This document shows positions 56,209 through 64,000 of a DNA stretch of 64,000 bases, piece after piece. A program made the translations under genes and the position numbers. The notes under the pieces were generated by a model. That model saw only the letters and a list, made by a program, of their open reading frames with translations, was not told where the DNA came from and did not search any database. The stretch is from Variovorax brevis (GTDB lineage Bacteria > Pseudomonadota > Gammaproteobacteria > Burkholderiales > Burkholderiaceae_C), in the NCBI RefSeq assembly GCF_030317105.1, contig NZ_JASZYG010000003.1, forward strand, positions 496,001 to 560,000, in the 5' to 3' direction. Each line of letters opens with the position of its first letter. Position 1 is the stretch's first letter.

Positions 56209-58038
56209 TCAGCCGACAGCCACGACGGCGCCCTCCGCCCATCGCAATGACACGCGCGTACCCGCCCCGGGCCTGCTATCAATGTCCAGTTGCGCCCCTA
56301 CCGCTTCGGCCTGCTCGCGCAACCCCACCAACCCGTAGTGCCCTGCAGCGACGGCCTGGCTGTCGAAGCCCAAGCCATCGTCGGCAATCTCCAGTTGCAC
56401 GAGGCCTTGAGCGCCATGCTGCAGCCGCAGTCGCAAATGCTGCGCGCCCGCATGCCGCTCGACGTTGCGCAGCAACTCCTCGCACATGCGGTACACGGTC
56501 TCCGCCGGCTCGGCCGCCAGCGTCAGCAAGTCCGGGTCCACCTCGCAGTCCAACGCAATCCCCATGCGATCGATCAGCCCATGCGCCAGCTCGATCAGCG
56601 CCGCGCCCAGTCCAATGTCGCGCACCGGGTTGCTGCGCAGTTGATCGATGGCACGGCGCGCCTCGTCCAGACCTTCGCGCGCGGCCTGCTCCGCACGCAT
56701 CAATTCATCGGGCAGCGCCTGCGGCCGCGTCGTTGCCATGCGCTTGAGCACGCGGATCTCGGTGAGCATGGCCATCATCGAATGCGCCAGCGTGTCGTGC
56801 AGTTCGCGCGCCATGCGCAAGCGTTCGCGCATGACGGCGGCCTCGCGCGACTCCTGCGCCAGCCGGCTGATCTCCGCGGTGCGCTGGCGCACGCGCTCGT
56901 CCAGTTCGGCATTGAGCAGGCGCAACTCGTCGCGCTCGCGCTGCAGGGTGTCGAGCAGCCGGTCGAGCGCCGTCCCCAGGCGCGCGGCTTCGTCGCCACC
57001 CTCGGGCACCTCGATGCGCGTGGCGCTGCCGGCAAGCACGGCGTCGGCTGATCGTGCGATCACGCTCACGCGGCGGGTCAGGCGGTGCGTCATTGCCACG
57101 CCGATGGCGGCGGCGCAGACGCCCAGCAGGGTCAGCACGAGCGTGATGCGCCATTCGATGGCGGTGGCGAATGCGGCGACGGACTCCACCGGTTCCACCA
57201 CCACCACTCTCCATCCCAGACGGCGCAAGGTGCCGTCGCGCTCGGTGCCGGGCGCCGCCACCAGGTAGGGCTTGTTGTCGATCAGCCGCCGAACACGGAT
57301 GCGTTCGGGCAGGTCGGAGCCGTCGGTTCCCAGGCCAGCCACCACGGGGTCGAAAGGTGTGGCCGCCTCGCCGACCTCGCGCCAACGCGTGCCGAGCATG
57401 GCGGCCGGACCGTGGCGCACCATGCCGTCGCGGTCGATCAGCAGCCACTCGCCCGGCGAGGCGCGGATGCCGGACACCATCTGATCCACCCACCGCCAGC
57501 TCAGCTGCGCCGCCACGACGCCGGCGATGGCGCCGTCGGCATTGCTCACCGGCGCACTGAGCTTGAGGAAGTGCTCGCCGGGCGAACGGCCTTCCTCGAT
57601 CCACGCGTCCGACATGCCTTGCGAGATCCAGGCGTGCTGGTTGACGTTCTGGCCCATCACCTTTGGGTCGGTGGCCGCGACGATGAAGCCGTCGGCGTCG
57701 GTCACCGCGAGCCAGATCAGGTCCGGCACGCCCCGGTGCACCGCCTCGAGCGAGCGCTGCAGCCGCGCGTCCTCGTTTCGTTGCACGTCCTCCGACAGGA
57801 TCGAGGCCACCACGCTCACCGATTGCAGGCGCAGCAGCATGGCGGTGTCGAGTTCGGCCGTGACGTGCTCGCCGGCGGTCTCCAGGCGCTGCGTGTGCAG
57901 TTCGAGCAGCGTCGAACGCACGAAGCTGCGCAGCCACAGGTTGGCCGTCAGTGCCAGGCAGATGGTGAGCGCGATCATCAGCCAGCCGATGGCCGCCGCC
58001 AGGCTGCGTCGGGGGTCGAGGCGCTGCAGGAGGCTCAT
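56209..58038 (-). CDS. Sensor histidine kinase with double-Cache sensor, HAMP and NarX-like core
   Basis: A 609-residue kinase. Helix 1 is at residues 14-35, a periplasmic sensor (Cache-type, with AVTDADGFIVAATDP and LSAPVSNADGAIAGVVAAQ) spans 40-290, helix 2 is near 298-318, then HAMP, a coiled coil, the HisKA_3 box with H413 (RELHDTLAHSMMA) and the ATPase domain with DDGLGF and GLVGLREQAE. ATG 58038 is chosen over a longer frame. It faces the OFA transporter across a divergent promoter; the cognate response regulator (59710) lies beyond that transporter. Confidence 0.86.
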   Translation of the reverse strand: MSLLQRLDPRRSLAAAIGWLMIALTICLALTANLWLRSFVRSTLLELHTQRLETAGEHVTAELDTAMLLRLQSVSVVASILSEDVQRNEDARLQRSLEAVHRGVPDLIWLAVTDADGFIVAATDPKVMGQNVNQHAWISQGMSDAWIEEGRSPGEHFLKLSAPVSNADGAIAGVVAAQLSWRWVDQMVSGIRASPGEWLLIDRDGMVRHGPAAMLGTRWREVGEAATPFDPVVAGLGTDGSDLPERIRVRRLIDNKPYLVAAPGTERDGTLRRLGWRVVVVEPVESVAAFATAIEWRITLVLTLLGVCAAAIGVAMTHRLTRRVSVIARSADAVLAGSATRIEVPEGGDEAARLGTALDRLLDTLQRERDELRLLNAELDERVRQRTAEISRLAQESREAAVMRERLRMARELHDTLAHSMMAMLTEIRVLKRMATTRPQALPDELMRAEQAAREGLDEARRAIDQLRSNPVRDIGLGAALIELAHGLIDRMGIALDCEVDPDLLTLAAEPAETVYRMCEELLRNVERHAGAQHLRLRLQHGAQGLVQLEIADDGLGFDSQAVAAGHYGLVGLREQAEAVGAQLDIDSRPGAGTRVSLRWAEGAVVAVG

Positions 58039-58120
58039 CGGCAAGTCATCGCCAGAGAGACGGAAGTGGGGCACGCGTTCATGGGCGGCGCATTGTCGCA
58101 AAGGACCATCGGCACGTCAG

Positions 58121-58140
58121 CCCATGACTTTCGTCATGGG
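58121..58140. promoter_or_regulatory. Perfect 20-base palindrome in the divergent promoter of the OFA transporter
   Basis: CCCATGAC and GTCATGGG flank TTTC. The site lies 83 bases before the kinase start and 180 bases before the transporter start. Its symmetry fits a dimeric regulator such as the NarL-type response regulator of this locus. The hairpin alternative is unlikely because no T-run follows. Confidence 0.45.
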
Positions 58141-58319
58141 TACTTGCCCTGATCCCTCGGGGTTTGACTCGACTCGCGGTGTGACTTCCGGCAGGCGCGA
58201 GCGCAGGCGTTCAAGCAGACATTTGCATCCATCGCGAAGCGTGTCGAAAGGCGCGCCAAACCCACCCAGTTCGCCAGCGCCGAAACGCGATCGGCATGAC
58301 CTTCAAGGAGACATTCGAC

Positions 58320-59648
58320 ATGAGCACCGCCCCACTCTCGCCTGCCGTCGGCGCCGCATCCGGCGCGCCGGCACGCTGGTACGCCAGCCGCTGGACGCAA
58401 CTGGTCGTCGGCATCGTCTGCATGATCGCCACCGCGAACATCCAGTACGCATGGACGCTGTTCGTGCCCGAGATCCAGAAGTCCTTCGGCTGGGAGCGTG
58501 CGTCGATCCAGGTCGCCTTCACCATCTTCGTGCTGGTGCAGACCTGGCTGGCGCCGATCGAGGGCTACTTCATCGACAAGTTCGGGCCGCGTTTGATCGT
58601 GGCCTTCGGCGCGGTCTTCATCGGCGCGGCGTGGGTCATCAATTCGCAGGCGACGACGCTGATGGGCTTCTACCTCGGCGCGGCGATTGGCGGCATCGGC
58701 GTGGGTTCGATCTACGCAACCTGCATCAACAACGCGCTCAAGTGGTTTCCGGATCGCCGCGGACTGGCGGTGGGACTGACGGCCGGTGGCTATGGCGCAG
58801 GCTCGGCCGCGACCATCCTGCCGATCGCCGCGATGATCGAATCGTCCGGGTTCCAGGAAGCCTTCTTCTTCTTTGGCGTGATCCAGGGCTCGCTGGCCTT
58901 CCTGGCCGCCTGGTTCCTGCGCGCACCGAAGCCGACCGAAGTGCGTGCCTCCGCCAAGCTCACGCAAAGCCGCCGCGACTACACGCTGAAAGAAGCGCTG
59001 AACACGCGCCTCTTCTGGCTGATGATCCTCATGTTCTCCTGCGTCGTCACCGGCGGGATGATGGCGGTGGCGCAACTGGGCGTGATCGCGCAAGACCTGG
59101 GCGTCAAGAACTTCAAGGTCGACCTGCACTTTGCCGTCATGGCGGCCCTGCCACTGGCGCTGATGCTCGACCGCATCATGAACGGCATCTCGCGCCCGCT
59201 CTTCGGCTGGATCTCCGACCACATCGGCCGCGAGAAGACGATGGTGATCGCCTTCACGCTGGAAGGCATCGGCATCATCGCGCTGGGCTACTTCGGCCAC
59301 AACCCGTGGGCCTTCCTGATCCTGTCGGGCGTCGTGTTCCTGGCATGGGGCGAGGTGTATTCGCTGTTCTCCGCACTGGCCGGCGATGCGTTCGGCACCA
59401 AGCACATCGGGAAGATCTACGGCGTGCTGTATTGCGCCAAGGGTGTGGGCGCACTGTTCGTGCCGGTCGGCAACCTCATGATGGAAGCGACCGGAACCTG
59501 GTCGACTGTGCTCTACACGGTGGCGGGGCTGGACCTGTTCGCCGCCTTCCTGGCCATCGTGGCGCTGCGGCCGATGCTCAAGGCGCATGTGGAAGCTTCG
59601 TCCGCGAAGCCGGCTGGCACGCATGGGCGCTTCGGTCTGAGCGAATAA
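58320..59648 (+). CDS. OFA-type MFS transporter (oxalate/formate antiporter family)
   Basis: A 442-residue protein with 12 helices and the OFA early pattern IATANIQYAWTLFVPEIQ, then FTIFVLVQTWLAPIEGYFID and a GGIGVGSIYATCINNALKWFPDRRG segment typical of OxlT-like proteins. Substrates are likely carboxylates such as oxalate or formate; this is inferred from family. AAGGAG lies 11 bases before ATG 58320, which is preferred to ATG 58296. It sits between a sensor kinase and a response regulator that probably control it. Confidence 0.83.
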   Translation: MSTAPLSPAVGAASGAPARWYASRWTQLVVGIVCMIATANIQYAWTLFVPEIQKSFGWERASIQVAFTIFVLVQTWLAPIEGYFIDKFGPRLIVAFGAVFIGAAWVINSQATTLMGFYLGAAIGGIGVGSIYATCINNALKWFPDRRGLAVGLTAGGYGAGSAATILPIAAMIESSGFQEAFFFFGVIQGSLAFLAAWFLRAPKPTEVRASAKLTQSRRDYTLKEALNTRLFWLMILMFSCVVTGGMMAVAQLGVIAQDLGVKNFKVDLHFAVMAALPLALMLDRIMNGISRPLFGWISDHIGREKTMVIAFTLEGIGIIALGYFGHNPWAFLILSGVVFLAWGEVYSLFSALAGDAFGTKHIGKIYGVLYCAKGVGALFVPVGNLMMEATGTWSTVLYTVAGLDLFAAFLAIVALRPMLKAHVEASSAKPAGTHGRFGLSE

Positions 59649-59709
59649 CGCGGATTGATTCAACAGGGCGGGCGGGCCGCAAGCGACCCTACCGCCCTGC
59701 CCCCGTTCT

Positions 59710-60453
59710 TCAGGATTGCTTTCTTCGCGCGAGCACCAGCACCGCCAGTTCGGTGCGGGTGTTCGCGTGAAGCTTTTGCATGATGCGGCTCACGTGATTC
59801 TTCACCGTGCCTTCGGCCAGATGCAAGGCGGTGGCAATCTGGCGGTTGCTCTGGCCCTTGGCGATCAGGTCGAGCACCACGGCCTCGCGTTCCGTCAATG
59901 GATCTGGCGCATCCTGCGATGCGGACGACGGGGCCACAGCAGGCGCTGGAAGCTCTTCCGGCGCCACGTCTTGCGCCACATGGTTGGCCAGCAGCCGGAA
60001 CTGGTCCATCACCTTGCGCGCGATCTGCGGCGTCATGCGCGACTCACCGCGATGCACCGCGCGCACCGTGTCCAGCACCTCTTCCTCTGACGCATCCTTG
60101 AGCAGATAGGCCTGTGCGCCGGCGCGTACTGCGTCGAACACCAGATCGTCGCGATCGAAGGTGGTCAGCACCATCACGCGGGTGCGCGGCAACGCGGCGG
60201 TGATCTCGCGTGTGGCCAGCACGCCGCTTTGACGCGGCATGCGCAGGTCCATCAACACGACGTCCGGCAGCAGGCGGCGCGCGAGTTCCACGACCTCTAC
60301 GCCATCGGCTGCCTGGCCAACGACCTGGATGTCGGATGCAGCGTCGAGCATCATGGCCATGCCGCGGCGGATCAGCGCCTGGTCATCGGCAATCAGGACA
60401 CGGATCTGCGATGCAGCGGGCGAGTTGTGGGATGGGGCAATGGTTGCGCTCAT
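59710..60453 (-). CDS. NarL/LuxR-family response regulator
   Basis: A 247-residue regulator: receiver domain with IADDQALIRRG, phosphoacceptor D69 (VVLMDLRMP) and conserved lysine (AYLLKDASEEE), a linker rich in alanine and proline, and a C-terminal LuxR-type helix-turn-helix (LTEREAVVLDLIAKGQSNRQIA). It is the only free response regulator near the kinase gene at 56209-58038, so the two probably form one system despite the transporter between them. Confidence 0.86.
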   Translation of the reverse strand: MSATIAPSHNSPAASQIRVLIADDQALIRRGMAMMLDAASDIQVVGQAADGVEVVELARRLLPDVVLMDLRMPRQSGVLATREITAALPRTRVMVLTTFDRDDLVFDAVRAGAQAYLLKDASEEEVLDTVRAVHRGESRMTPQIARKVMDQFRLLANHVAQDVAPEELPAPAVAPSSASQDAPDPLTEREAVVLDLIAKGQSNRQIATALHLAEGTVKNHVSRIMQKLHANTRTELAVLVLARRKQS

Positions 60454-60509
60454 GGGGGCTCGGCAAAGTAGCCTTGATTGTGCGCCCGCAAGCTGCAGCC
60501 CTCACATGC

Positions 60510-60533
60510 AAAAAAGCCTCGCAGTTGCGAGGC
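60510..60533 (-). terminator. Rho-independent terminator downstream of the MHS transporter gene
   Basis: On the minus strand GCCTCGC-AACT-GCGAGGC is followed by six T residues. It ends the amidohydrolase-MHS operon, 30 bases after the stop codon. Confidence 0.85.
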
Positions 60534-60562
60534 TTCTTCGTCCCGACTCAAGCGAATTCAAG

Positions 60563-61897
60563 TCAATCGCGCAGCGGCTTCTTCCCGCTTTCCGGCAGGG
60601 CCAGCATCGCCAGCACCGTGATGACGCTCGTCCCCGCCACGTACCACGCCGGCGCGGCCGGGTTGCCCGTCACGCCGATGAGCCAGGTCACGACGAACTG
60701 GGTCGTGCCGCCGAACAACGACACGCCGACGGCATACGCAATCGACAAGCCGGTGGCGCGGATGCTGCGCGGCAGCAGTTCCGGAATGGCCGTGAGCGAT
60801 GCCGCGCCGGTGATCCCCATCAACGCGGAAAGAAAGGTCGTCACGGCCAGCAGCATGCCCAGCGACGGATAGTGGATGAGCAGCGTGAAGGCCGGCACCG
60901 TGAGCACGGCCAGTGCAACGCGCGGCCACAGCATGACGGGCTTGCGGCCGTAACGGTCGGACAGCCAGCCGCCGACCAGCGCAAACACCAGCGTGGCCAG
61001 TCCCACCATCACGGTCGCGCCCATGGCAACCAGTGGCGGAAACTTGAGCGTGGTGATGGCATAGGTCGTCATGTAGTTGCCGACGTAGTTGGACACCGTG
61101 CCGCCCAGCACCACCAGGATCGCCAGCAGGATGAGGCCGCGATGTCGCACCACGCCGCGCATGCCGACATTGGCCGCCTCTTGCGGCGCGTCGTGCAGCG
61201 TCTCGTGCATGTTGCGGCGCAGGTAGAAGGCCACCGGCAGCAGCAGCAGGCCCACGGCAAAAGGCACACGCCATCCCCAGGCCTGCAGTTGCGCAGGCGT
61301 CAGGGTGGCGATCAGCGCCACGCCGAAAATGCCGGCCACCAGCGTTGCCACGCCCTGGCTGGCCAGCTGCCAGCTCGCATACAGGCCGCGCTGATGCGCC
61401 GGCGCCGATTCAATCAGGAAGGCACTCGACGGCCCGACCTCGCCACCCAGCGCCAGGCCCTGGATCAAGCGGCACACCACCACGATGAAGGGCGCCGCCC
61501 AGCCGATGCTTTCATAGGAAGGCGTGAGCGCCAGCCCCAGCGTGCCGACGGTGATGAGCGCAATGGTCAGCAGCATGGCCGGCCGCCGCCCTGCGCGATC
61601 GGCAAATGCACCGATCAGCACGCCACCGAGCGGGCGCGAGACAAAGCCGACGCCGAACACCGCGACCGACAGCAGCAGGCTCCCCAGTGGCGTCGATGCC
61701 GGGAAGAACGCCTTCCCGATGTAGACCGCGAAGAACGCGTAGGTCACGAAGTCATAGAACTCCAGCGCGTTGCCGGCCACCGTGGCGGTCACGACCCGCC
61801 GGGAGACCCTGGCCGGCTGGGCTTGAACAGAATCGTGCCGAACGGCACCGCCATCCATCGTGGGAAGGCCGGCCGGGGGAAATGCAACGGTGCTCAT
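60563..61897 (-). CDS. MHS-family MFS transporter
   Basis: A 444-residue protein with 12 helices. The MHS signature is visible in VTATVAGNALEFYDFVTYAFF and GFVSRPLGGVLIGAFADRAGRR, and later RLIQGLALGGEVGPSSAFLIE. Such proteins import organic acids or amino-acid derivatives with protons. AAGGAG lies about 5 bases before ATG 61897. It follows the M20 amidohydrolase gene by 56 bases, so they form an operon in which the transporter supplies the hydrolase substrate. Unlike the relative at 18524, this copy is intact. Confidence 0.86.
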   Translation of the reverse strand: MSTVAFPPAGLPTMDGGAVRHDSVQAQPARVSRRVVTATVAGNALEFYDFVTYAFFAVYIGKAFFPASTPLGSLLLSVAVFGVGFVSRPLGGVLIGAFADRAGRRPAMLLTIALITVGTLGLALTPSYESIGWAAPFIVVVCRLIQGLALGGEVGPSSAFLIESAPAHQRGLYASWQLASQGVATLVAGIFGVALIATLTPAQLQAWGWRVPFAVGLLLLPVAFYLRRNMHETLHDAPQEAANVGMRGVVRHRGLILLAILVVLGGTVSNYVGNYMTTYAITTLKFPPLVAMGATVMVGLATLVFALVGGWLSDRYGRKPVMLWPRVALAVLTVPAFTLLIHYPSLGMLLAVTTFLSALMGITGAASLTAIPELLPRSIRATGLSIAYAVGVSLFGGTTQFVVTWLIGVTGNPAAPAWYVAGTSVITVLAMLALPESGKKPLRD

Positions 61898-61953
61898 GAC
61901 GCTCCTTGAAAAAGGGTCTCGACGCGGGGACGTGGGGGTTTGGGGAGTCGAAC

Positions 61954-63129
61954 TCAGTCGACCAGAAAGCGTTCGGTGAGCAGCGTCCAGTAGGTCGCGC
62001 CCACGGCGATGTTGTCGTCGTTGAAGTCGTAGCCCGAGTTGTGGACCATGCAGGCGCCGGCGTTGTCGCCGTCGCCGTTGCCCACGAGCAGGTAAGAGCC
62101 CGGCACGCGCTCCAGCATGAAGGCAAAGTCTTCGCTGCCCGGCAGCGCCGCGCCCTGCAGCGTGACGTTGGACTCACCGCGCAGTTCCAGGCCGACCTTG
62201 CGGGCGAACTCGGTTTCGGCGGGCGTGTTCACCAGCACCGAATAACCCGCACGCCAATCGATCTGTGCCGTCACGCCAAAGCTCTCGGCCTGCGCATGGA
62301 TGAGCGCCTTGATGCGACGCTCCAGCGTGGCGCGCACTTCGCGGTCCAGCGCACGCACGCTGATCTCCAGCGTGGCCGTGCCGGGAATCACGTTGTTCGC
62401 CTTGCCGGCATGCAGCGCGCCGACGGTCACGACCGACATCTGCATCGGATCGATGTTGCGCGACACCACCGTCTGCAGCGCCATCACGACGCTGGCGGCG
62501 GCCACCAGCGGATCGGTCGCGCGATGCGGCAAGGCGCCGTGTCCGCCGACACCGGTGAGCGTGACGGTGGCGTAGTCGCTCGACGCCATCGCCGCGCCTT
62601 CGCGAAACACCAGGTGGCCTTGCGGCGTGCCGGGCATGTTGTGCATGGCAAACACGGCGTCGCAGGGATAGCGCTCGAAAAGGCCGTCTTCGATCATGCG
62701 CAGCGCGCCGCCACCGCCCTCTTCCGCCGGTTGGAAGATGAGCTGGAGGGTGCCACTGAATGAACCGTTCTCGGCCAGTTCGCGTGCTGCCGCCAGCAGC
62801 ATCGCGGTGTGTCCGTCATGGCCGCAGGCGTGCATGACACCCGGGCGCTTGCTGGCCCACGCATTGCCATTGGTTTCCTGGATAGGCAACGCATCCATGT
62901 CGGCGCGCAGCCCCAGCCGCTTTTTGCCCGTGCCCCGAACGAGCGTGCCCACGACACCGGTGCCGCCAATGCCCCGCTCCACCTTGTAGCCCCAGCCCTC
63001 CAGCTTGTCAGCCACCAGCGCAGCCGTGCGATGCTCTTCGAAGGCCAGCTCCGGCTCGCTGTGAATGTCGCGGCGCAGCTGTACGAATTCGCCCACGCGT
63101 GCGGTCAGGGCTTGTCGCAGGTAGGTCAT
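61954..63129 (-). CDS. M20-family amidohydrolase (hippurate hydrolase-like)
   Basis: A 391-residue metallohydrolase. Metal/catalytic residues are visible as C102 and H104 (HACGHDGHT), E136-E137 (QPAEEGGGG), H163 (AMHNMPGTP) and a C-terminal H in MVHNSGYDFN, the carboxypeptidase Ss1/hippuricase arrangement. It should cleave N-acyl amino acids such as hippurate. ATG 63129 is used. It heads an operon with an MHS transporter, divergent from a LysR gene, the classic arrangement for an inducible catabolic unit. Confidence 0.88.
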   Translation of the reverse strand: MTYLRQALTARVGEFVQLRRDIHSEPELAFEEHRTAALVADKLEGWGYKVERGIGGTGVVGTLVRGTGKKRLGLRADMDALPIQETNGNAWASKRPGVMHACGHDGHTAMLLAAARELAENGSFSGTLQLIFQPAEEGGGGALRMIEDGLFERYPCDAVFAMHNMPGTPQGHLVFREGAAMASSDYATVTLTGVGGHGALPHRATDPLVAAASVVMALQTVVSRNIDPMQMSVVTVGALHAGKANNVIPGTATLEISVRALDREVRATLERRIKALIHAQAESFGVTAQIDWRAGYSVLVNTPAETEFARKVGLELRGESNVTLQGAALPGSEDFAFMLERVPGSYLLVGNGDGDNAGACMVHNSGYDFNDDNIAVGATYWTLLTERFLVD

Positions 63130-63301
63130 GCGCGCGCTCCGTGGGGGATGGTGGCCGATGGGGTGGTGCAGTGCATTTGTGTTCCTTCTGGCTTCAGCCC
63201 TTGTTGGGCATGGCGAACTGTAGAAAATCGTGTCCTTAACGTCTAATGCATTGTTGGCCGCATGAAAATGCCCCGGCCGCATGCATCGAGTAGAAACCCT
63301 G

Positions 63302-64000
63302 ATGACCCTTGTCCAGCTCCGGCACCTCATCGCCTTGGCCGAATCCGGATCGTTCACGCATGCGGCCGAATCGGTGTTCCTGACGCAGCCTGCGTTCAGC
63401 CGGAGCATCCGGGCGCTGGAAGACGAACTGGGCCACCCGCTCTTCGATCGCATCGGGCGCAAGGCCGAGCTGACGCCCTTTGGCCGCGAAGTGCTCCTGC
63501 GCGCCAAGCACCTGGTCTTCGACGCCGATGAACTGGCCGAAAGCGGCCAACGCACCGGCGCCAAGCGAGCCGGCACCCTGCGCATCGGCATGGGCTCCGG
63601 ACCCGGCGCCATGCTGATGACGCCGCTGCTCGCCGAAATGGCGACGCGCCACCCCACCGTGCACATCACCATCGCGCGCGGCAAGACCGACATGCTGGTG
63701 CAGTCCCTGCGCGAACGGGATCTGGATGCCCTTGTCGTCGACGTGCGCTCGCTCATGCCCATGCCCGACCTGAAAGTGACGACCTCCATGGAGATGAGGG
63801 GCACATTCATGTGCCGCCCGGGGCACCCGCTCACGCGCTGGGACGGCCCCTTGCGCTTCGCCGCCCTGCAGCAGTACCCGCTGGCTTCAACGCCGCTGAG
63901 CGACGAAGTGGCGCGCGTACTCGTCGAGCGCTACGGCCCCGCGGCGCATCCGCAGCAATGCGTGACCATCCGCTGCGAGGAAATCGCCAGCCTCGTGGAT
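63302..64000 (+). CDS. LysR-family transcriptional regulator, N-terminal part (cut by window end)
   Basis: The first 233 residues of a LysR regulator: helix-turn-helix QLRHLIALAESGSFTHAAES with AFSRSIRALEDELGHPLFDR, then the effector domain (LRIGMGSGPGAMLMTPLLAE, FMCRPGHPLT). The frame is open to the window end. ATG 63302 is used; ATG 63281 is in frame upstream. It is divergent from the amidohydrolase-MHS operon with about 172 bases between starts and probably controls it. Confidence 0.9.
   Translation, partial: MTLVQLRHLIALAESGSFTHAAESVFLTQPAFSRSIRALEDELGHPLFDRIGRKAELTPFGREVLLRAKHLVFDADELAESGQRTGAKRAGTLRIGMGSGPGAMLMTPLLAEMATRHPTVHITIARGKTDMLVQSLRERDLDALVVDVRSLMPMPDLKVTTSMEMRGTFMCRPGHPLTRWDGPLRFAALQQYPLASTPLSDEVARVLVERYGPAAHPQQCVTIRCEEIASLVD

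Overview
The window is high-GC chromosomal DNA from a betaproteobacterium, most likely Burkholderiales/Comamonadaceae and close to Variovorax. This rests on gene content only: several tripartite-tricarboxylate (Bug/TctC) solute-binding proteins, a fused LivM-LivG transporter, many MHS-family transporters, LysR and TctDE-type regulators, and short dispersed palindromic repeats. No phage, plasmid, CRISPR or insertion-sequence gene was found.

Layout. 0-6 kb: the end of a LysR regulator, a tRNA-related pair (gluQ, trmB), a periplasmic binding protein, and an HD-domain oxygenase/aldolase pair. 6-8.6 kb: a lower-GC FAD oxidoreductase behind an unusual leader (small ORF plus hairpin), then a binding protein without signal peptide. 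8.6-12.3 kb: panE and alaS. 12.6-19.8 kb: TctDE two-component system, TctCBA transporter and a frameshifted MHS-family transporter. 19.9-27.1 kb: a NarL-type two-component pair and a branched-chain-type ABC transporter (livK, livH, fused livM-livG, livF). 27.2-31.8 kb: an outer-membrane protein, a 161-bp MITE-like palindrome, and a five-gene operon from psd to cytochrome b561, two YceI proteins and an SRPBCC protein. 31.9-39.1 kb: the lipid island described below. 39-50 kb: cytochrome c, a Bug protein, gnd, a cupin, cstA with its DUF466 partner, a transglutaminase and a regulator/beta-propeller/DUF899/membrane-protein cassette. 50.4-52.8 kb: an aldo-keto reductase/GMC oxidoreductase pair. 52.8-56.2 kb: a large Ig-like/kelch lipoprotein, thpR and tRNA-Gly(CCC). 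56.2-64 kb: a histidine kinase and response regulator flanking an OFA-type transporter, then an MHS transporter plus M20 amidohydrolase operon with a divergent LysR gene that is cut by the window end.

The most interesting region is 33.5-39.1 kb. It encodes an Mpo1-like membrane protein, a GT4 glycosyltransferase, an LplT-like lysophospholipid transporter, a metallophosphoesterase with the PlcP signature, and a GT28/MGDG-synthase-like glycosyltransferase translationally coupled to it. Both divergent promoter regions carry 11-bp-periodic repeats resembling Pho boxes, on both strands. The + strand arrays upstream of the GT4 gene and of plcP each end exactly 24 nt before the chosen start codon. 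I infer a PhoB-controlled membrane-lipid-remodelling island in which phospholipid is degraded to diacylglycerol, diacylglycerol is glycosylated, and lysolipid or fatty-acid products are handled by LplT and the Mpo1-like protein.

Much of the rest of the window is nutrient scavenging: transporters paired with two-component systems or divergent regulators. Start codons were moved from the longest open frame where a ribosome-binding site, signal peptide or gene overlap argued for it. Function calls are from motif recognition only; no database search was run.
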